From: Spodoptera frugiperda
Taxonomy: Eukaryota; Arthropoda; Insecta; Lepidoptera; Noctuidae
NCBI RefSeq assembly: GCF_023101765.2
Contig: NC_064236.1
Coordinates: 13,666,993 to 13,730,992, forward strand
DNA length: 64,000 bases
Direction of reading: 5' to 3'
Below are positions 23,901-33,748 of this stretch, piece by piece (position 1 is the first letter of the stretch; each line of letters begins with the position of its first letter). Made by a program: the position numbers and the translations under genes. The notes beneath the pieces are model-generated. The model saw only the letters and a program-made list of their open reading frames with translations, was not told the DNA's origin and made no database searches.

Positions 23901-26900
23901 TATTATTTTGTTGTTTGGTTTTATTTGTATTTCGTTACTGTATTAGGGAATTTTTGTTAGTATCTACTTTAGATTTATATAAAAAAATGTAGTAATAGTT
24001 TTCTTCACGAATGTACCTACGCGAAAGTTCGCAAAGCCTATTTCAGTTCAGACTCGCCAAGTTACGTTGACCGTATTGTACATACCAACGAACGAACGTT
24101 CGTTCAAATTCGGTACCTGAACCTATTTAATTTAATTTTAATACTTCTCTATATACAATACAACAATAACTAAATTCGAGAGAGTCATCAATCCGTGGAA
24201 AATCTTAACACCGCGATTCAGAAAAATGACGTATTAGCAGAACGCCATCTATGGGTGAATAGATAAAACATCCGCACAAAGCGTGTTAATATTAAGTTGT
24301 GATTGCTCGGTTAATATACATGTTATAAAAATAATTTATAGCCTATAGCACTCAGGAATAATGTAGCTTTTTTTTTTTTTTTTTTTTTTTTACATTTAAT
24401 GGGTCGACGTTTGATGCGGCCTACGGTGGAGCACGTCTGCCCATAAGCAACCTATTCACTCGGGCCTTGAAGACACCCAGGTTATACCCATCAGGGAACA
24501 CAGACTCCGGCAAGGAGTTCCACTCCCTAGCAGTTCGCACAAGGAAGCTTGAAGCGAAACGCTTCGTGCGAGTGGGTGGGATATCTACCATGAAGCGGTG
24601 ACGCCTCGCCGATTGTCTTGTGGTTCGATGATGAAAAGGACTAGGGGGAATCAAGTTGTGCAATTCCCCCGCACACTCTCCGAAATGTATCCGGTAAAAA
24701 ACGGAAAGGCTTGCGACCTTGCGCCTGTGTTCAAGGCTTTGAAGCCGGGCCTCCACAAGCGCATCATCGTTGATGAGCTTCTTGGCACGCCTTTCAATGT
24801 GTTCGAGCGCATCTAGCTGGCATTTAGCCGAGCCGTCCCAAAGGTGAGAACAGTACTCCATACATGACCGAACCTGCGCTTGGTACAGGCTCAGCAGTTG
24901 TTTCGGTGTGAAGTACCGTCTCACCTTCGAGAGGATACCCAACTTCCTACCAGCCAGATGCGCCTTCGACTCTATATAAGAGCCGAAGTTTAGCGTTGGC
25001 GATAGAGTTACGCCCAGAAGCTCTAGATGATCCGATATTGGAACGGATACATTTCGGAAAGTAGGAGCCAGCGGAAATTGACTCCGTTTGGCAGAGAATA
25101 GACACGCCTGGGTTTTGGTAGCGTTGAACTTGACCAAGTTGGCGTCACCCCAATCGGAGACCGCCTTCAAGGACGAGTTCAACCGTTCGACCATGGATTC
25201 TCTTAGAGACTGGATCTGTGTTCCGCTAGTCCGCGCATCGGACACATACCTTTCAACAACTGTGCTGTCATCTGCATACCCAAAGATACCGGGCTTAAGC
25301 AGGTCGTTGATGTGCAGCAAAAAGAGCGTTGCTGAAAGTACTGACCCCTGAGGGACTCCGGCGTTGATACCAAATTGGTCAGACGAGCAGCCATCGATGA
25401 CTACTCGAATTGACCGATCCCTCAGGAAGTCTGCAATCCATCTGCACAGATCAGCGGGAAGTCCATATGCAGGAAGCTTGCCGATAAGGCTGTCGTGCCA
25501 AACCCTGTCAAAGGCCTTCGATATATCGAGTGAGACCGCTATTGCCTCCCCGTGCTTCTCTATGGCCTCGCTCCAAATGTGGGTGGCATACGCAAGAAGG
25601 TCCCCAGTGGATCGGTTGTGGCGAAACCCATACTGCTGATCGCTGAGGAGGTCGTTACCTTCAAGGTATGCCAGGAGCCTGTTGTTAAGTACACGTTCCA
25701 TACCCTTACAGAGTATGGACGTGACTGAGATTGGTCGGTAATTGTTAGGGTCGGCACGACTACCTTTTTTGGGCACAGGCTGCACGTTGGCCAGCTTCCA
25801 TGCAACCGGCACTTGACCAGTCTCCAAGGAAAGTCGAAACAGGCGTGTCAGGATTGGAGACAACTCAGGCGCACAGGTTTTTAAAACCACGGCCGGGATT
25901 CCGTCGGGGCCACTGGCCTTGTTCACGTCGAGATTACGCAACGTCTTATACACCTCCTTCTGTCGGATGCGAATTTTCGACATTTTCGTCTCGCATACGT
26001 TATTTAGAGAAGGAGGTATAGCGCCACCAGTATCAAGACGTGAAGATTCCGCAAATAGAGAAGCAAACAGGTTTGCCTTCTCTACCGCGGTGTGTGCCAG
26101 CGTCCCGTTAGGCCCCAGGAGAGGTGGGAGTGAAGGACGGCAGAAGTTCGATTCAACCGCCTTGGCCAGGGACCAGAATGCTTTACTACCCGCTGGGTAA
26201 GAAGCCAGTTTGTTCCCTATTCGGCCAATGTGGTTGAACCGGGCCATCCGTAATGCCTTTTTGCATGACTTGGCAGCCCGGTTATAGGCTCTCTTCCTCT
26301 GAAGAGTGTCGTCAGCCCTACGACGCCTGGCATCCGCCCATGCCAAGTATGCCGCATGCTTTCGCGCTTCAGCACGTCTGCAGTCGGCATCGAACCATGG
26401 ACGAGTCCCACCGAAAGATGTCGCGTCCGAGAATGGAATGTAGTATTCCATGCCCTGACGCAACACCCCTGTTATGGCATCCGCACAAGCTGACGGGTCT
26501 TCAGTAGAGAAGCAGACAGGCCGCCAAGGATAGGATGCAAAAAAGGATCGCATCCCATCCCAATCTGCTGACTTGTACCGCCACATCCGCCGAGATCCTC
26601 TGGGACAAGGATCCGGTGGGGAGTACGTGGATACGGATTTCACCAGACAGTGGTCAGAGCTACCCAAGGGTGAAGATACTGACACCGAGTAGCTGTCTGG
26701 ATCAGTTGTCAGCAGAAGGTCTAGGCAGTTGGCAGTGTGCGAGTCGACATCGGGCACCCTTGTGGCCTCCTGGACCAGCTGGGTCAGGCCAAGCGTTAGC
26801 GCAAGCTTACGCATTTCCCTCCCAGCATGGTCAGTGCACTGGTATGGGAACAGCCACTCCTGGTGATGGGCGTTAAAGTCCCCCAGTAACACCAACTGGG

Positions 26901-29311
26901 CCGAAGGGTACCTCTGCCGAGCCGCATCCGCCGTCTCCACAAGGTGCTGCGCTAATCTGGTCGTCTCCAAATCTCCGCTGTGCGACCGGTAGACACAGGC
27001 ATAGAGGATTTTCTCTATGCCTGTGTCCACCAGTATCCACAAGGTTGAAAAACTGGGGTCCTCAAAGTTTCGGAGACGCCGGTAACAGACGCCGTCTTGG
27101 ACGTATAGGCATACGCCTGCACGGGGAACGAAATTGTGCTCCAGGGAAAAGCCTGGGTAGTTCAGGTATGATACGTCCGACGGACATCTGATCTGGGTCT
27201 CCGAGAGAAACAAGAGCGTTGGGTTCTCGGTCTCCAGATGGTGATGGACCGCATTGAGATTTGAGTGCAAGCCTCGGATGTTGGAGAGGTGCACTTTGAG
27301 GGAGAGGAGTGCAGCCGCTGTTGAACCCTTTTCTTAGCTCTCGTTTTCATAATCGTAAATAAGTTGCTGAGAGAATGGTAGTGAAATGTTTCCCCACACA
27401 GGCGACCCCCAGACGCGCACCGCAGTTGGCTACACCATTGGGAGGCCAGCCTGGAGACTGCGGGGACGCCCGAGCCCCCCCACGTAAATCCATCGGGCCC
27501 TCTCTTCCGGTCGCCAACCGGCACGATGGCGTATACGTGGGATTTTTCGCTAGATGGCGGGGCAGCCTTTCACGTGTGGCTAGCACGCTAATTGGGCCCC
27601 CAACTATCTGCGGTCGGCCAGCGGTGCACCGTGCCTCGGATCCCGCTACCCTCCGCGACTGGCCACCCGATGCAGCCACACCAGCGCGCGCCAGATCGGT
27701 CTACCCATAGTGGAACAAACACTTCGACCCATCCTCTCGTACGGCGTCACCGAGCATCGTGGCGGAACACGGCTAGGCCGCTTGGCGACACGGTTTTGCT
27801 CGGTGGGTGGTTATAATGCCGACGGCCGAAACCTACCACCTGAGACAGCTTTCTACCAGTGAACAAAATTTTAGGATCGGATCATTAGTTCCAGAGATTA
27901 CCCATTACATACAAACTTACAAACATTACCTCTTTATAATATTAGTATAGATATGTTTGAAGCAAAGACTTTTGCTGGCTTCAACAACCCTTTTCTACCA
28001 TTTAATCCTTTCATTGCCAACAAAATGCTGTTAAAGGCTATTCCTCCACTGGTGTCGGACAACGTTGTCCGACATGGCGTCTAATGTGTTAAATGGTAAA
28101 AGGCCATACATTTCGATGTATTTGAAGATTGTTCAAAAAATAATCGTGGAAGAAACATTACATCAATATGCGCAATAAGCAACTGGAATACTGTTGACCA
28201 CAAAAGTAGAATTTGTAGACAGTAATTATCTCAAACAATACTTGAACTAATATTAATACTTACTTATTATTTCGTTTATTGGATATTCATTCCACGATTT
28301 AATATGTCAAGAGAAGTATGGACTCTCACTCTCATAGATAGTAGATTATTTTTTTGTTTTTTTCGAGGGTTGGATAGTAGATAGATGCATATCACAATTA
28401 AAATAAAAAGAATATTTTCTTCTTATATGTTTGAGTTTGGAGATCTGTAGAACTATAATAAATGTCATCTATTAGATCACGAATGTTGTACAAGTAGCTC
28501 TGCACAAATAGGATTATCATTGTATAAGTTACTCAGGGGCCATCCATAAATTACGTCACACGTTTTTTATGATTTTTGACCCCCTCTCCCGTCCTTGTCA
28601 CAATTGGTCACATTTGTGAGACCCCCCCTCTAGTGTGACGTCACATTTTATAATTTTACATCTAGATTTTTTTAAGTTTTTAGATAATAGTTTCAAGTTA
28701 GTGTTTTAACAGTTTTATTATAGTAATTGAAATGTGACGTCACGAAATTTAAGACCCCTCCCACCCCCTTGTCACATAATGTCACACTTTATCGACCCCC
28801 TCCCCCCTTAACGTGTGACGTAATTAATGGATGATCCCTCATTAGTAACTGGGTGTAGTTTCACAGAAACATATTTTACTTGACAGTAAACCTAACAAGA
28901 TGCACATAAGACATTATTATTATTACCACATTACAATATCACCACATATTTCACATTTCCTTACTGCTTTAGTATTATTTGTTGATATTTCTTAATTATA
29001 GTTTGTGCTGTGCATGGTACGTGTCGTCATTATTACGATTATAAATTATACATTATTATTTGTGTCTGTTGGCTGGTAGTATATAATAATAAGGAATGCA
29101 ATGGTAGGTTGAGCACAAAAGTAATTGGATGGGTTTGAACTTACAGCAGCCGCAGATGCCACAGCAGCACATGCAGCAGCAGTCGGGGGTGTACAGTTTC
29201 GGTGGGGCTCCCGCCGGCGCACCGCAAGTTCAGTTCAACATTGGCGCCAACGGCAGCAACCCCGCCGTCCGACGCGTTCGTAAAGCCGTTCGTCGGAATC
29301 CACAGCGATGA
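8864..29311 (+). CDS. Nup153: Nuclear pore complex protein Nup153, seven coding exons
   Basis: The spliced CDS joins 8864-8929, 11053-11280, 15168-15429, 16012-16350, 17794-17956, 19082-22157 and 29147-29311. Every junction is GT..AG and phases agree, giving 1,432 residues, close to the roughly 1,475 of human NUP153. Nup153 sits on the nuclear basket face of the pore and serves transport receptors, Ran and lamina anchoring. Visible hallmarks are: an N-terminal SFVKNVTSRVSGLLPSITKW segment (residues 23-42); GSPFYPGRTMYGGAA (207-221) and SSARRIMDLLESYSSPLTEA (251-270); RanBP2-type zinc fingers at W513, W641 and W702 plus a divergent one at 543; many FG, FGSP and FTFGS motifs from about 720 to 1378; and a basic end, VRRVRKAVRRNPQR. 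The start ATG sits in CACAATGA. Introns total about 16 kb and are laden with transposons. Confidence 0.93.
8930..11052 (+). other. Nup153 intron 1
   Basis: AT-rich intron with the acceptor TTTTGTTTTCAG. Short ORFs in it have no recognisable similarity, and I see no clear transposon. Confidence 0.8.
11053..11280 (+). CDS. Nup153: Nup153 coding exon 2
   Basis: It has 76 codons in phase 0 on both sides. It encodes the amphipathic KNVTSRVSGLLPSITKWFSS segment, corresponding to the conserved 'SRV-x-S-V' N-terminal motif of Nup153, then an acidic serine stretch (SDSSDDEVVD) and a KRMRF basic patch. Confidence 0.9.
12086..13708 (-). pseudogene. LINE reverse transcriptase / REL endonuclease ORF, main block
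   Basis: 540 codons are open and end in FLSLEP then stop. The reading frame is intact from the QGDS motif to the end of the endonuclease domain, but the palm N-terminus is in a different frame upstream (13725-14096), so it cannot be translated whole. It is therefore a relic, though a fairly young one. YMDD and the PD...D residues are preserved. Confidence 0.8.
13725..14096 (-). pseudogene. LINE reverse transcriptase, upstream block (other frame)
   Basis: It encodes the RT fingers/palm motifs TVYKLLTSILRTKI, GCRKGSRG and WIDYKKAYDSVPHTW. The frame is lost near 13760-13790, where the continuation to the QGDS motif shifts by one base. It is truncated before the usual N-terminal fingers. Confidence 0.75.
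15168..15429 (+). CDS. Nup153: Nup153 coding exon 3
   Basis: It runs from acceptor TGTTACAG to donor GTAAGT, entering in phase 0 and leaving one base (G) for the next codon. It encodes residues 99-185, serine/threonine-rich and basic, including PFSGTQ and SVAPKRKSIFETTTQEEVMK. No domain is visible here. Confidence 0.88.
15844..15908. repeat. Small hairpin repeat in Nup153 intron 3
   Basis: GCAGGAATTTTGAATTTATA at the left pairs with its near-complement TACATTCAAAATTCCTGC at the right around an 11-base loop, with stem arms of about 27 bases. It is probably a collapsed MITE. Confidence 0.65.
16012..16350 (+). CDS. Nup153: Nup153 coding exon 4
   Basis: It enters after AACTTTTAG, completing an Ala codon split with exon 3, and exits at GTAAGT with one base. 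It encodes residues 186-298 and the two strongest Nup153-specific blocks outside the fingers: LLGSPFYPGRTMYGGAA, and SSSARRIMDLLESYSSPLTE with ARRIP. This region corresponds to the pore-targeting part of vertebrate NUP153. Confidence 0.92.
16351..17793 (+). other. Nup153 intron 4
   Basis: GTAAGT...TTATTTTAG. No transposon or exon is recognised; the short ORFs inside are chance frames. Confidence 0.8.
17794..17956 (+). CDS. Nup153: Nup153 coding exon 5
   Basis: It completes an Ala codon begun in exon 4 and leaves two bases (GG) before the donor GTAATG. It encodes residues 299-352, including RELHVPSIASILRLKKKSRL and MDTTNIARQLMAS. The non-GTAAGT donor was chosen because it preserves the frame into exon 6. 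Confidence 0.85.
18049..18093. repeat. Short hairpin in Nup153 intron 5
   Basis: CTACCAGATACATA and TATGTATCTGGTAG form a perfect 14-bp inverted pair around a 17-base loop. Confidence 0.7.
18107..18760. repeat. 654-bp TIR element in Nup153 intron 5
   Basis: The left end TATACAGGTTGTCACTGAAA and the right end, which ends in GGGACACCCTGTATA, are imperfect inverted repeats over roughly 75 bases. The best inner block is GGCACCAGATGATCGGCAAG paired with its near-complement at 18704-18726. There is no transposase. The ACAGGGTGTCCC-type terminus is common among non-autonomous DNA transposons; the superfamily is not assigned. Confidence 0.75.
19082..22157 (+). CDS. Nup153: Nup153 coding exon 6: zinc fingers and FG repeats
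   Basis: This 3,076-base exon encodes residues 353-1378. Canonical RanBP2-type fingers (W-x-C-x2-C-x10-C-x2-C) start at W513 (WQCSDCWIKNKPDASKCVCC), W641 (WKCDDCWISNKSSVDKCAAC) and W702 (WECSSCLVRNDSDKKQCVCC). In vertebrate NUP153 such fingers bind Ran. A shorter finger at residue 543 (CSVC, 11 residues, CANC) lacks the Trp. FG-type repeats (FKFG, FTFG, FSFG, MFGSP) fill the last 650 residues, interrupted by a Pro-Ala-Thr tract. The acceptor is TTTTTACTTTTAG at 19081. The upstream extension of the open frame to 18987 is intron. Confidence 0.95.
21022..21204 (+). repeat. Pro-Ala-Thr low-complexity tract inside Nup153
   Basis: An irregular tandem of 6-base units of ACACCGGC/GCGCCAAC type encodes repeated AP/TP/LA dipeptides, about 60 residues around position 1000-1060. 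It is likely length-polymorphic by slippage. It keeps frame and separates two FG clusters. Confidence 0.8.
22268..23258 (-). pseudogene. RTE-type LINE reverse transcriptase fragment
   Basis: Read on the - strand: FDSLTHSSILTGLHNQDTHL, GVKQGDPLSPKHF, LQFADDIVL, then the RTE C-terminal marks TYGAQTW, ERSILGIRLSDRI and KTKWSPLNVNRRRRPRWRWR, and the end EAFALQWDDHG then stop. Frameshifts and a deletion just before the FADD motif break it. The 5' half (endonuclease) is absent and the A-rich 3' end faces left. It starts only about 110 bases after the exon 6 donor of Nup153. Confidence 0.85.
23282..23400 (+). repeat. Helitron-like 5' end
   Basis: A|TCTAATATATAAAATTCTCG followed by CCGAAACGGCTTGATCGATT is a dispersed arthropod repeat start, with a 5' TC preceded by A. 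The 3' end is not located with certainty. Confidence 0.4.
24367..27850 (-). mobile_element. Near-complete antisense APE-type LINE (CR1/jockey group) in Nup153 intron 6
   Basis: It occupies the intron in the opposite orientation to the gene. The 3' end is marked on the + strand by 24 consecutive T (24368-24391), that is, a poly(A) tail on the - strand. A 957-codon ORF is followed upstream by about 550 bases of GC-rich 5' UTR (to roughly 27850). No clear target-site duplication was found. The intact frame and long pure A-tail suggest recent insertion. Confidence 0.8.
24421..27294 (-). CDS. LINE endonuclease-reverse transcriptase ORF, 957 codons intact
   Basis: The APE-type endonuclease comes first: SNIRG (Asn5), LSETQ (Glu32), LLGDFNAHH (Asp139, Asn141) and SSDH (213-215), so all catalytic residues are present. 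The reverse transcriptase follows: NNYRPISVTSILCKGMERVL, SLDISKAFDRVWH (588-600), GVPQGSVLSATLF (646-658) and FGYADD (671-676). The C-terminal region holds SCMEYCSHLWDGS and AREWNSLPESVFPDGYNLGV, typical of CR1/jockey-type ORF2. The frame has no convincing ATG near its start: it opens after a TAA at about 27341, and an ATG at about 27349 is in another frame. Translation may need a frameshift, reinitiation or a non-AUG start, or one base may have been lost. It is a transposon gene, not a host gene. Confidence 0.85.
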   Translation of the reverse strand: MHLSNIRGLHSNLNAVHHHLETENPTLLFLSETQIRCPSDVSYLNYPGFSLEHNFVPRAGVCLYVQDGVCYRRLRNFEDPSFSTLWILVDTGIEKILYACVYRSHSGDLETTRLAQHLVETADAARQRYPSAQLVLLGDFNAHHQEWLFPYQCTDHAGREMRKLALTLGLTQLVQEATRVPDVDSHTANCLDLLLTTDPDSYSVSVSSPLGSSDHCLVKSVSTYSPPDPCPRGSRRMWRYKSADWDGMRSFFASYPWRPVCFSTEDPSACADAITGVLRQGMEYYIPFSDATSFGGTRPWFDADCRRAEARKHAAYLAWADARRRRADDTLQRKRAYNRAAKSCKKALRMARFNHIGRIGNKLASYPAGSKAFWSLAKAVESNFCRPSLPPLLGPNGTLAHTAVEKANLFASLFAESSRLDTGGAIPPSLNNVCETKMSKIRIRQKEVYKTLRNLDVNKASGPDGIPAVVLKTCAPELSPILTRLFRLSLETGQVPVAWKLANVQPVPKKGSRADPNNYRPISVTSILCKGMERVLNNRLLAYLEGNDLLSDQQYGFRHNRSTGDLLAYATHIWSEAIEKHGEAIAVSLDISKAFDRVWHDSLIGKLPAYGLPADLCRWIADFLRDRSIRVVIDGCSSDQFGINAGVPQGSVLSATLFLLHINDLLKPGIFGYADDSTVVERYVSDARTSGTQIQSLRESMVERLNSSLKAVSDWGDANLVKFNATKTQACLFSAKRSQFPLAPTFRNVSVPISDHLELLGVTLSPTLNFGSYIESKAHLAGRKLGILSKVRRYFTPKQLLSLYQAQVRSCMEYCSHLWDGSAKCQLDALEHIERRAKKLINDDALVEARLQSLEHRRKVASLSVFYRIHFGECAGELHNLIPPSPFHHRTTRQSARRHRFMVDIPPTRTKRFASSFLVRTAREWNSLPESVFPDGYNLGVFKARVNRLLMGRRAPP
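27868..27951 (-). repeat. Helitron-like 5' end (reverse orientation)
   Basis: On the - strand it begins A|TCTATACTAATATTATAAAG, identical to the 5' end of the complete Helitron at 41555. It abuts the 5' side of the LINE, so the LINE may have inserted into it. Confidence 0.5.
28535..28840. repeat. TIR MITE with CRE-like palindromes
   Basis: The ends AGGGGCCATCCATAAATTAC and the reverse complement of GTAATTAATGGATGATCCCT form TIRs, and the arms pair further through GTCACACG. It contains two TGACGTCA palindromes (28636-28643, 28735-28742). This terminus is common in arthropod genomes. It has no ORF. Confidence 0.75.
29147..29311 (+). CDS. Nup153: Nup153 terminal coding exon 7
   Basis: Phase 0 after TTACAG. 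It encodes 54 residues: a Gln/Met-rich start QPQMPQQHMQQQ, a last FG motif (VYSFGG), FNIGANGSNP and the basic terminus VRRVRKAVRRNPQR. Vertebrate NUP153 also ends in a short basic RK-rich segment after FG repeats, which supports linking this exon to exon 6 across the 7-kb intron. Confidence 0.88.
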   Translation, partial: QPQMPQQHMQQQSGVYSFGGAPAGAPQVQFNIGANGSNPAVRRVRKAVRRNPQR

Positions 29312-29698
29312 AATCTGCTTCGCCTTTAGCACGGTATGGACTGGGTCCAGTAAGTGCTCTGCATAGTTTAATTGTGAGAACTATACGGATATTATTAAAT
29401 CATCCTAGACAGTGAATTAACTAAATTATAAGGTAGCCAGTAACACTATTGTAAAATGTATAAAATTGTAATTAACTTGGCTGTAGTGAAAATTGTGTTA
29501 TTTTTAAATTCTTTTTATGTTTACTTCTTTTAAATTCTGATCTTTCTCCTCCCCATGTACCTTGACCCCAAAACGGGTCGGCACTGAGTTTTAACCAGTT
29601 GTGTCAGTATTTTTTCAGAAAACTTATAATTTGTTAGACTTTTATAATTTGGCAATATCGATATTAAGGTAAGATGTTATTGATTTATTTTTAATGTC

Positions 29699-29704
29699 AA
29701 TAAA
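29699..29704 (+). terminator. Poly(A) signal of Nup153
   Basis: AATAAA about 390 bases after the stop codon, followed by a T-rich segment (CCCTTTTGTAG). It is the first hexamer downstream of the coding region. Confidence 0.6.
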
Positions 29705-32700
29705 ACCCTTTTGTAGTAATAAACATAAATTATATTAACCAAAGCTCACTAACACTTAGTTTGTATAGTGTAAGTAATGTACGCACTTTGAATTTTGACT
29801 TATAACAGATTTTTTGACATAGTAGTTCTAAGCTCTTGAAGAGATTACTACAAACTGTGGTAAATTTATTTTATTTATACTGGGGTATCAAATGTCTAAA
29901 ACCCTTTTACCTAATTTTATTATCGTTTGACGAAAAATGCAACTTGACCTGATACAAACAAAAATACAAACTGACAATTACTAACCAATCAGAAGCATCT
30001 TACTTTGATATTGTTCTTTAATGCACTATGTGTATACGATCTTGAAATATTCTTATTATTAAGTACGGATTGGAATTGTAAAATTGACTTGGTGAAAATA
30101 TTTTTTCTTTTTTATAAACTATTTTATTTTAAGTAGGTATGTGCATAAGTCATTTGCTATTATATATTTTTATAATATCATAGCCTTTGTGAACTCTACA
30201 CGAAAAGAGTTGTAGATATGGTATTACTTATAGATTAAATAGAATAGTATGTTCTTTGCTGGTTGATCCTTATATACAGGTGTATGTTGTTAAAAACACA
30301 AAATATATAAAAATATCAAATATGTAGGGTATGTATCAAAATAATGAGAAACTTCGATATGCTGAGGGTTCAGAAGTTATTTTTCAGAATAGACTTACAC
30401 ATTACAATGACTTATTAAAACTAGATATATTTATCCTCCACAAGAATATTCACGACATCATAATAATAATGCTAAGGAATATAATTGTGACATAGCTTAC
30501 AAACAAACATTACTTGCTGAGATGGTCACATAGATTCTTAATAAATATAATGTAGGTCATCCCCACCTTGATATATCAAGGGACACAAATTCCTTTCGCA
30601 ATTAGCTATCACATAGCAGTCACGGAAACAATTTGATGCACATGAATCCATGCGATGTTTTCACAATTAAATCAAATTATCATCAATAAATTTAACCAGC
30701 TGTCATTTTAGTTAAAAGTTTGTTTGATATTGCAGATATTTTAAAATGTAAAAGACTTGTCAAACCACTAATATAGTAAATTATATAAAATTATATAAGG
30801 AAATTGGGGTGCTAAAAGATTTATATAAATGTAAAAGGATAATAATGTTTTAACGACCACAGCCCACATTTTAATTATTTCCTGAATATAAGTTAGCTTT
30901 TAAAGTTTTGGTTATACAAATACATAACTTTTTTTATTGCTTTTATCTTTACAATAAAATTTTGTGTCAAAATGATTTTTCATTTGTTTGCAAACAAGAA
31001 CATAATATTATCAGTCTTATTTGTTCAGCTTTGTATTTGAAAAAGTATAAAATATGCCATCTTTGCCTTCTTATAGTTGGCTAATAATATAATCGTTCTT
31101 GATTATTATTGAGTTTTAAATCCTATATATTAATAAGCTGAAATAATTTGTGAAATTTTAAATTAAATTCCATTGAACTGAATCTCCTTGGCTACCACTT
31201 TTTTACTTTTAATATATTTAAATATTTTGTAATATGAAAAACAAAAAAATATTGTGATCTGAAGTATAAAATCGATGAGTGAACTTTTAACTTTTTTATC
31301 ATTAAAAACAAAAACAGATTTTGAATATTGTTTGGTTTGGCAAAGTTATGTGCATCATTGTGGGATATGATGTACTGATGTACGTGTGAAATTGAATCCG
31401 CAACAACATACATTTGTTTTGTTATGTGAGTCTTAGCATGCAAGTTTTAAATTATTATTGTACATTTACAGCAAAGGTTTCATAAATATTGTATCATTTT
31501 TACACTCTGATTTGTGAGACAACATATAAATCTGCTTTAGAATGTAACTGACATAGAATTGTATAGGAATAAATGTTTCGAGTGTTATCCCTGGTATTTG
31601 TTGAACAAAAATTTTAAGGTAGATAAAATAACATAATGCCATGCACACTAACTGATTTATATTATAATTAGCTCTATATTATTGAATAAGTATTTGCCTT
31701 TTTGGGTGTAACATATGTTAATACATAGTACTACACCTTATGTTGTTGTAAATAGTTGCTATATTGCACTTAGAGAAAAGACAGTAATCAGTGATCACTA
31801 CTACCTACCTTACGTCAGGTTTGTTAGGATAGTTCATTCACAAAACTAGCATCCAATGCGCACTTTTGAAAAATATCAAATTACTAGATTTAAGTACCAA
31901 TTTCACGGGCCGTCACATTTCTCAAACAAGTGAACATGTTACTAAACTGTAGTAACAATAGAGTTCCTAATAACATTGTCATCATACCAGTGAATGAATC
32001 GAATCATTACTTAGCACTAGTCATGTAACGAATTCATAAATATCCGCACATTTTTTGACATTAGTATTAGAAAATTTTAATCTTATCAAAACATTTTATT
32101 TTCTTACACAGACTTTTGACATAATAAAATTACTTTCTACAACTGTTATTAATCGGGACTTTTGACACTATATTCCTAATGATGATCTCAGATTCTAGCA
32201 AAATTTGGCTCTTCCCTTATTTGGTTATTTAAGTTGATGCAAACAATTACAAATGTGTGCTGCGACTCGCGGGTCAAATAAGTTTCAAAATAAAGCAATA
32301 TAGAACAATAATTGGTCAATATTCGCATTCGCATTAGCGAATATCGTTTTCAGATATTCGCAAAAGTCTAAAACATGACATTCATTACATTACTACTTTC
32401 TACCATTGCGGGCTTATTACTGTGCGTCTCCTTCATATTGGCTAAGTAACCTATAGACTATCCAAAATAAGTAATATTGTGTCTCAATGTACCATTGATA
32501 ATAATTTGCTAAGTGTTATTTTCATACCGTTTAGGTTTGTGATCAAGCTCTAAAAATATATTGTCAGATATTAAATACTTAAGGAAATGTACAAACAATA
32601 TTAACCGGCTAAGCTACTTCTGTAGTAAAATTAATTTAACAAATTCATTTCCGTAAAACAAATATTTAGATGAGTAAACAATAGGATCACTTTTCTAAGT

Positions 32701-33748
32701 AAAATGTATGAAATTTAACTTCCAAAAGAATCTGTTGTATAAGTCACTGTAATAACAATTATATTCCGATTTGATTACTTGAAGGATAAATATGAAAGCT
32801 GGTCTTTCTAATGAAAAAAACAAACACTAAAATCTAAAAAGTTTGATTAAATAGGGTGTTTTGTCTTTCGATTCATGGCTTGAAGGCCGTGATAGTCCTT
32901 ATTTGCAACGACCTTCCAAACAGCATATACATAATATATTAACTATAGTACCAATATGAATATAAATTTAATACTTGAAAGTATTATTGGTTTTTGGTGA
33001 TGGATCTGCGTAATTGGTTTTTTTACAAACTTTTGTGTAATTTCGGGTGAAATCTTACAACTTAATTTTCATGACAATGTCTTCAACCGCTTGAACCGAT
33101 ACACATTTTGTGTGGATGACAATGCTTGCTTATGTGACGTAATTATAAGTTTAACGTGACAGAATTTCCAAGATTATTTTTCCTACAATTTATTATAAAA
33201 TGGTATTGACACTGTTTTGTGAGTGATATAAAAAATGCATATTAGATATATGTATATGGTTATGTAAGTTCACCTAGGCTAGGTATTAGTAGTCGGTTAC
33301 ATGCAAAGATTAGCACAACGTGTTATACCAATAGTAACATAGCTGTAAGCGTACGACTACGCGGTCCAATTTCCCATAAAACTTGTTCCGAAACCACACA
33401 TGTTTAGTATCGCATTTGATTATGTACAAACTGTTAAGTATAGGTTGCAATTTTTATATAATAATTTGTTATTGGGAATATATTTTAAAGTGCCAACTTC
33501 ATTGTATTTTATAAGCTACATATAGAGCATCTACTTTAAGTTCGTTATGTTTGCTGGTCTTTATGAAATGTAAGCCAAAATTTCGATGTCTTTGTTCTCA
33601 TTTATTCTTTAATATACGTATAAATTAATGTAAGATTACTTTTAATTTTATATTACGTAGTTGTTCAGACCGCGATACTTACTCATGCGTAGATTGAACT
33701 GCAGAACAGTGATGGATCAAATTGTCACAAACTATTGTAATATACATT
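29705..33748. other. AT-rich intergenic DNA
   Basis: About 4 kb with no long ORF, no transposon ends and no RNA gene that I can recognise. Short ORFs at 31192-31648 (- strand) show no family features. Confidence 0.6.

Larger units (their letters stand above)
22158..29146 (+). other. Nup153 intron 6 (7 kb, transposon-filled)
   Basis: Donor GTAATT, acceptor GAACTTACAG. It contains an RTE fragment, Helitron ends, a nearly complete antisense LINE and a MITE, each listed separately. Without these insertions the intron would be about 2 kb. Confidence 0.85.

Noticed and set aside
24598..26876. Several + strand ORFs of 70-113 codons
   Set aside because: All are antisense shadows of the intact 957-codon LINE ORF.
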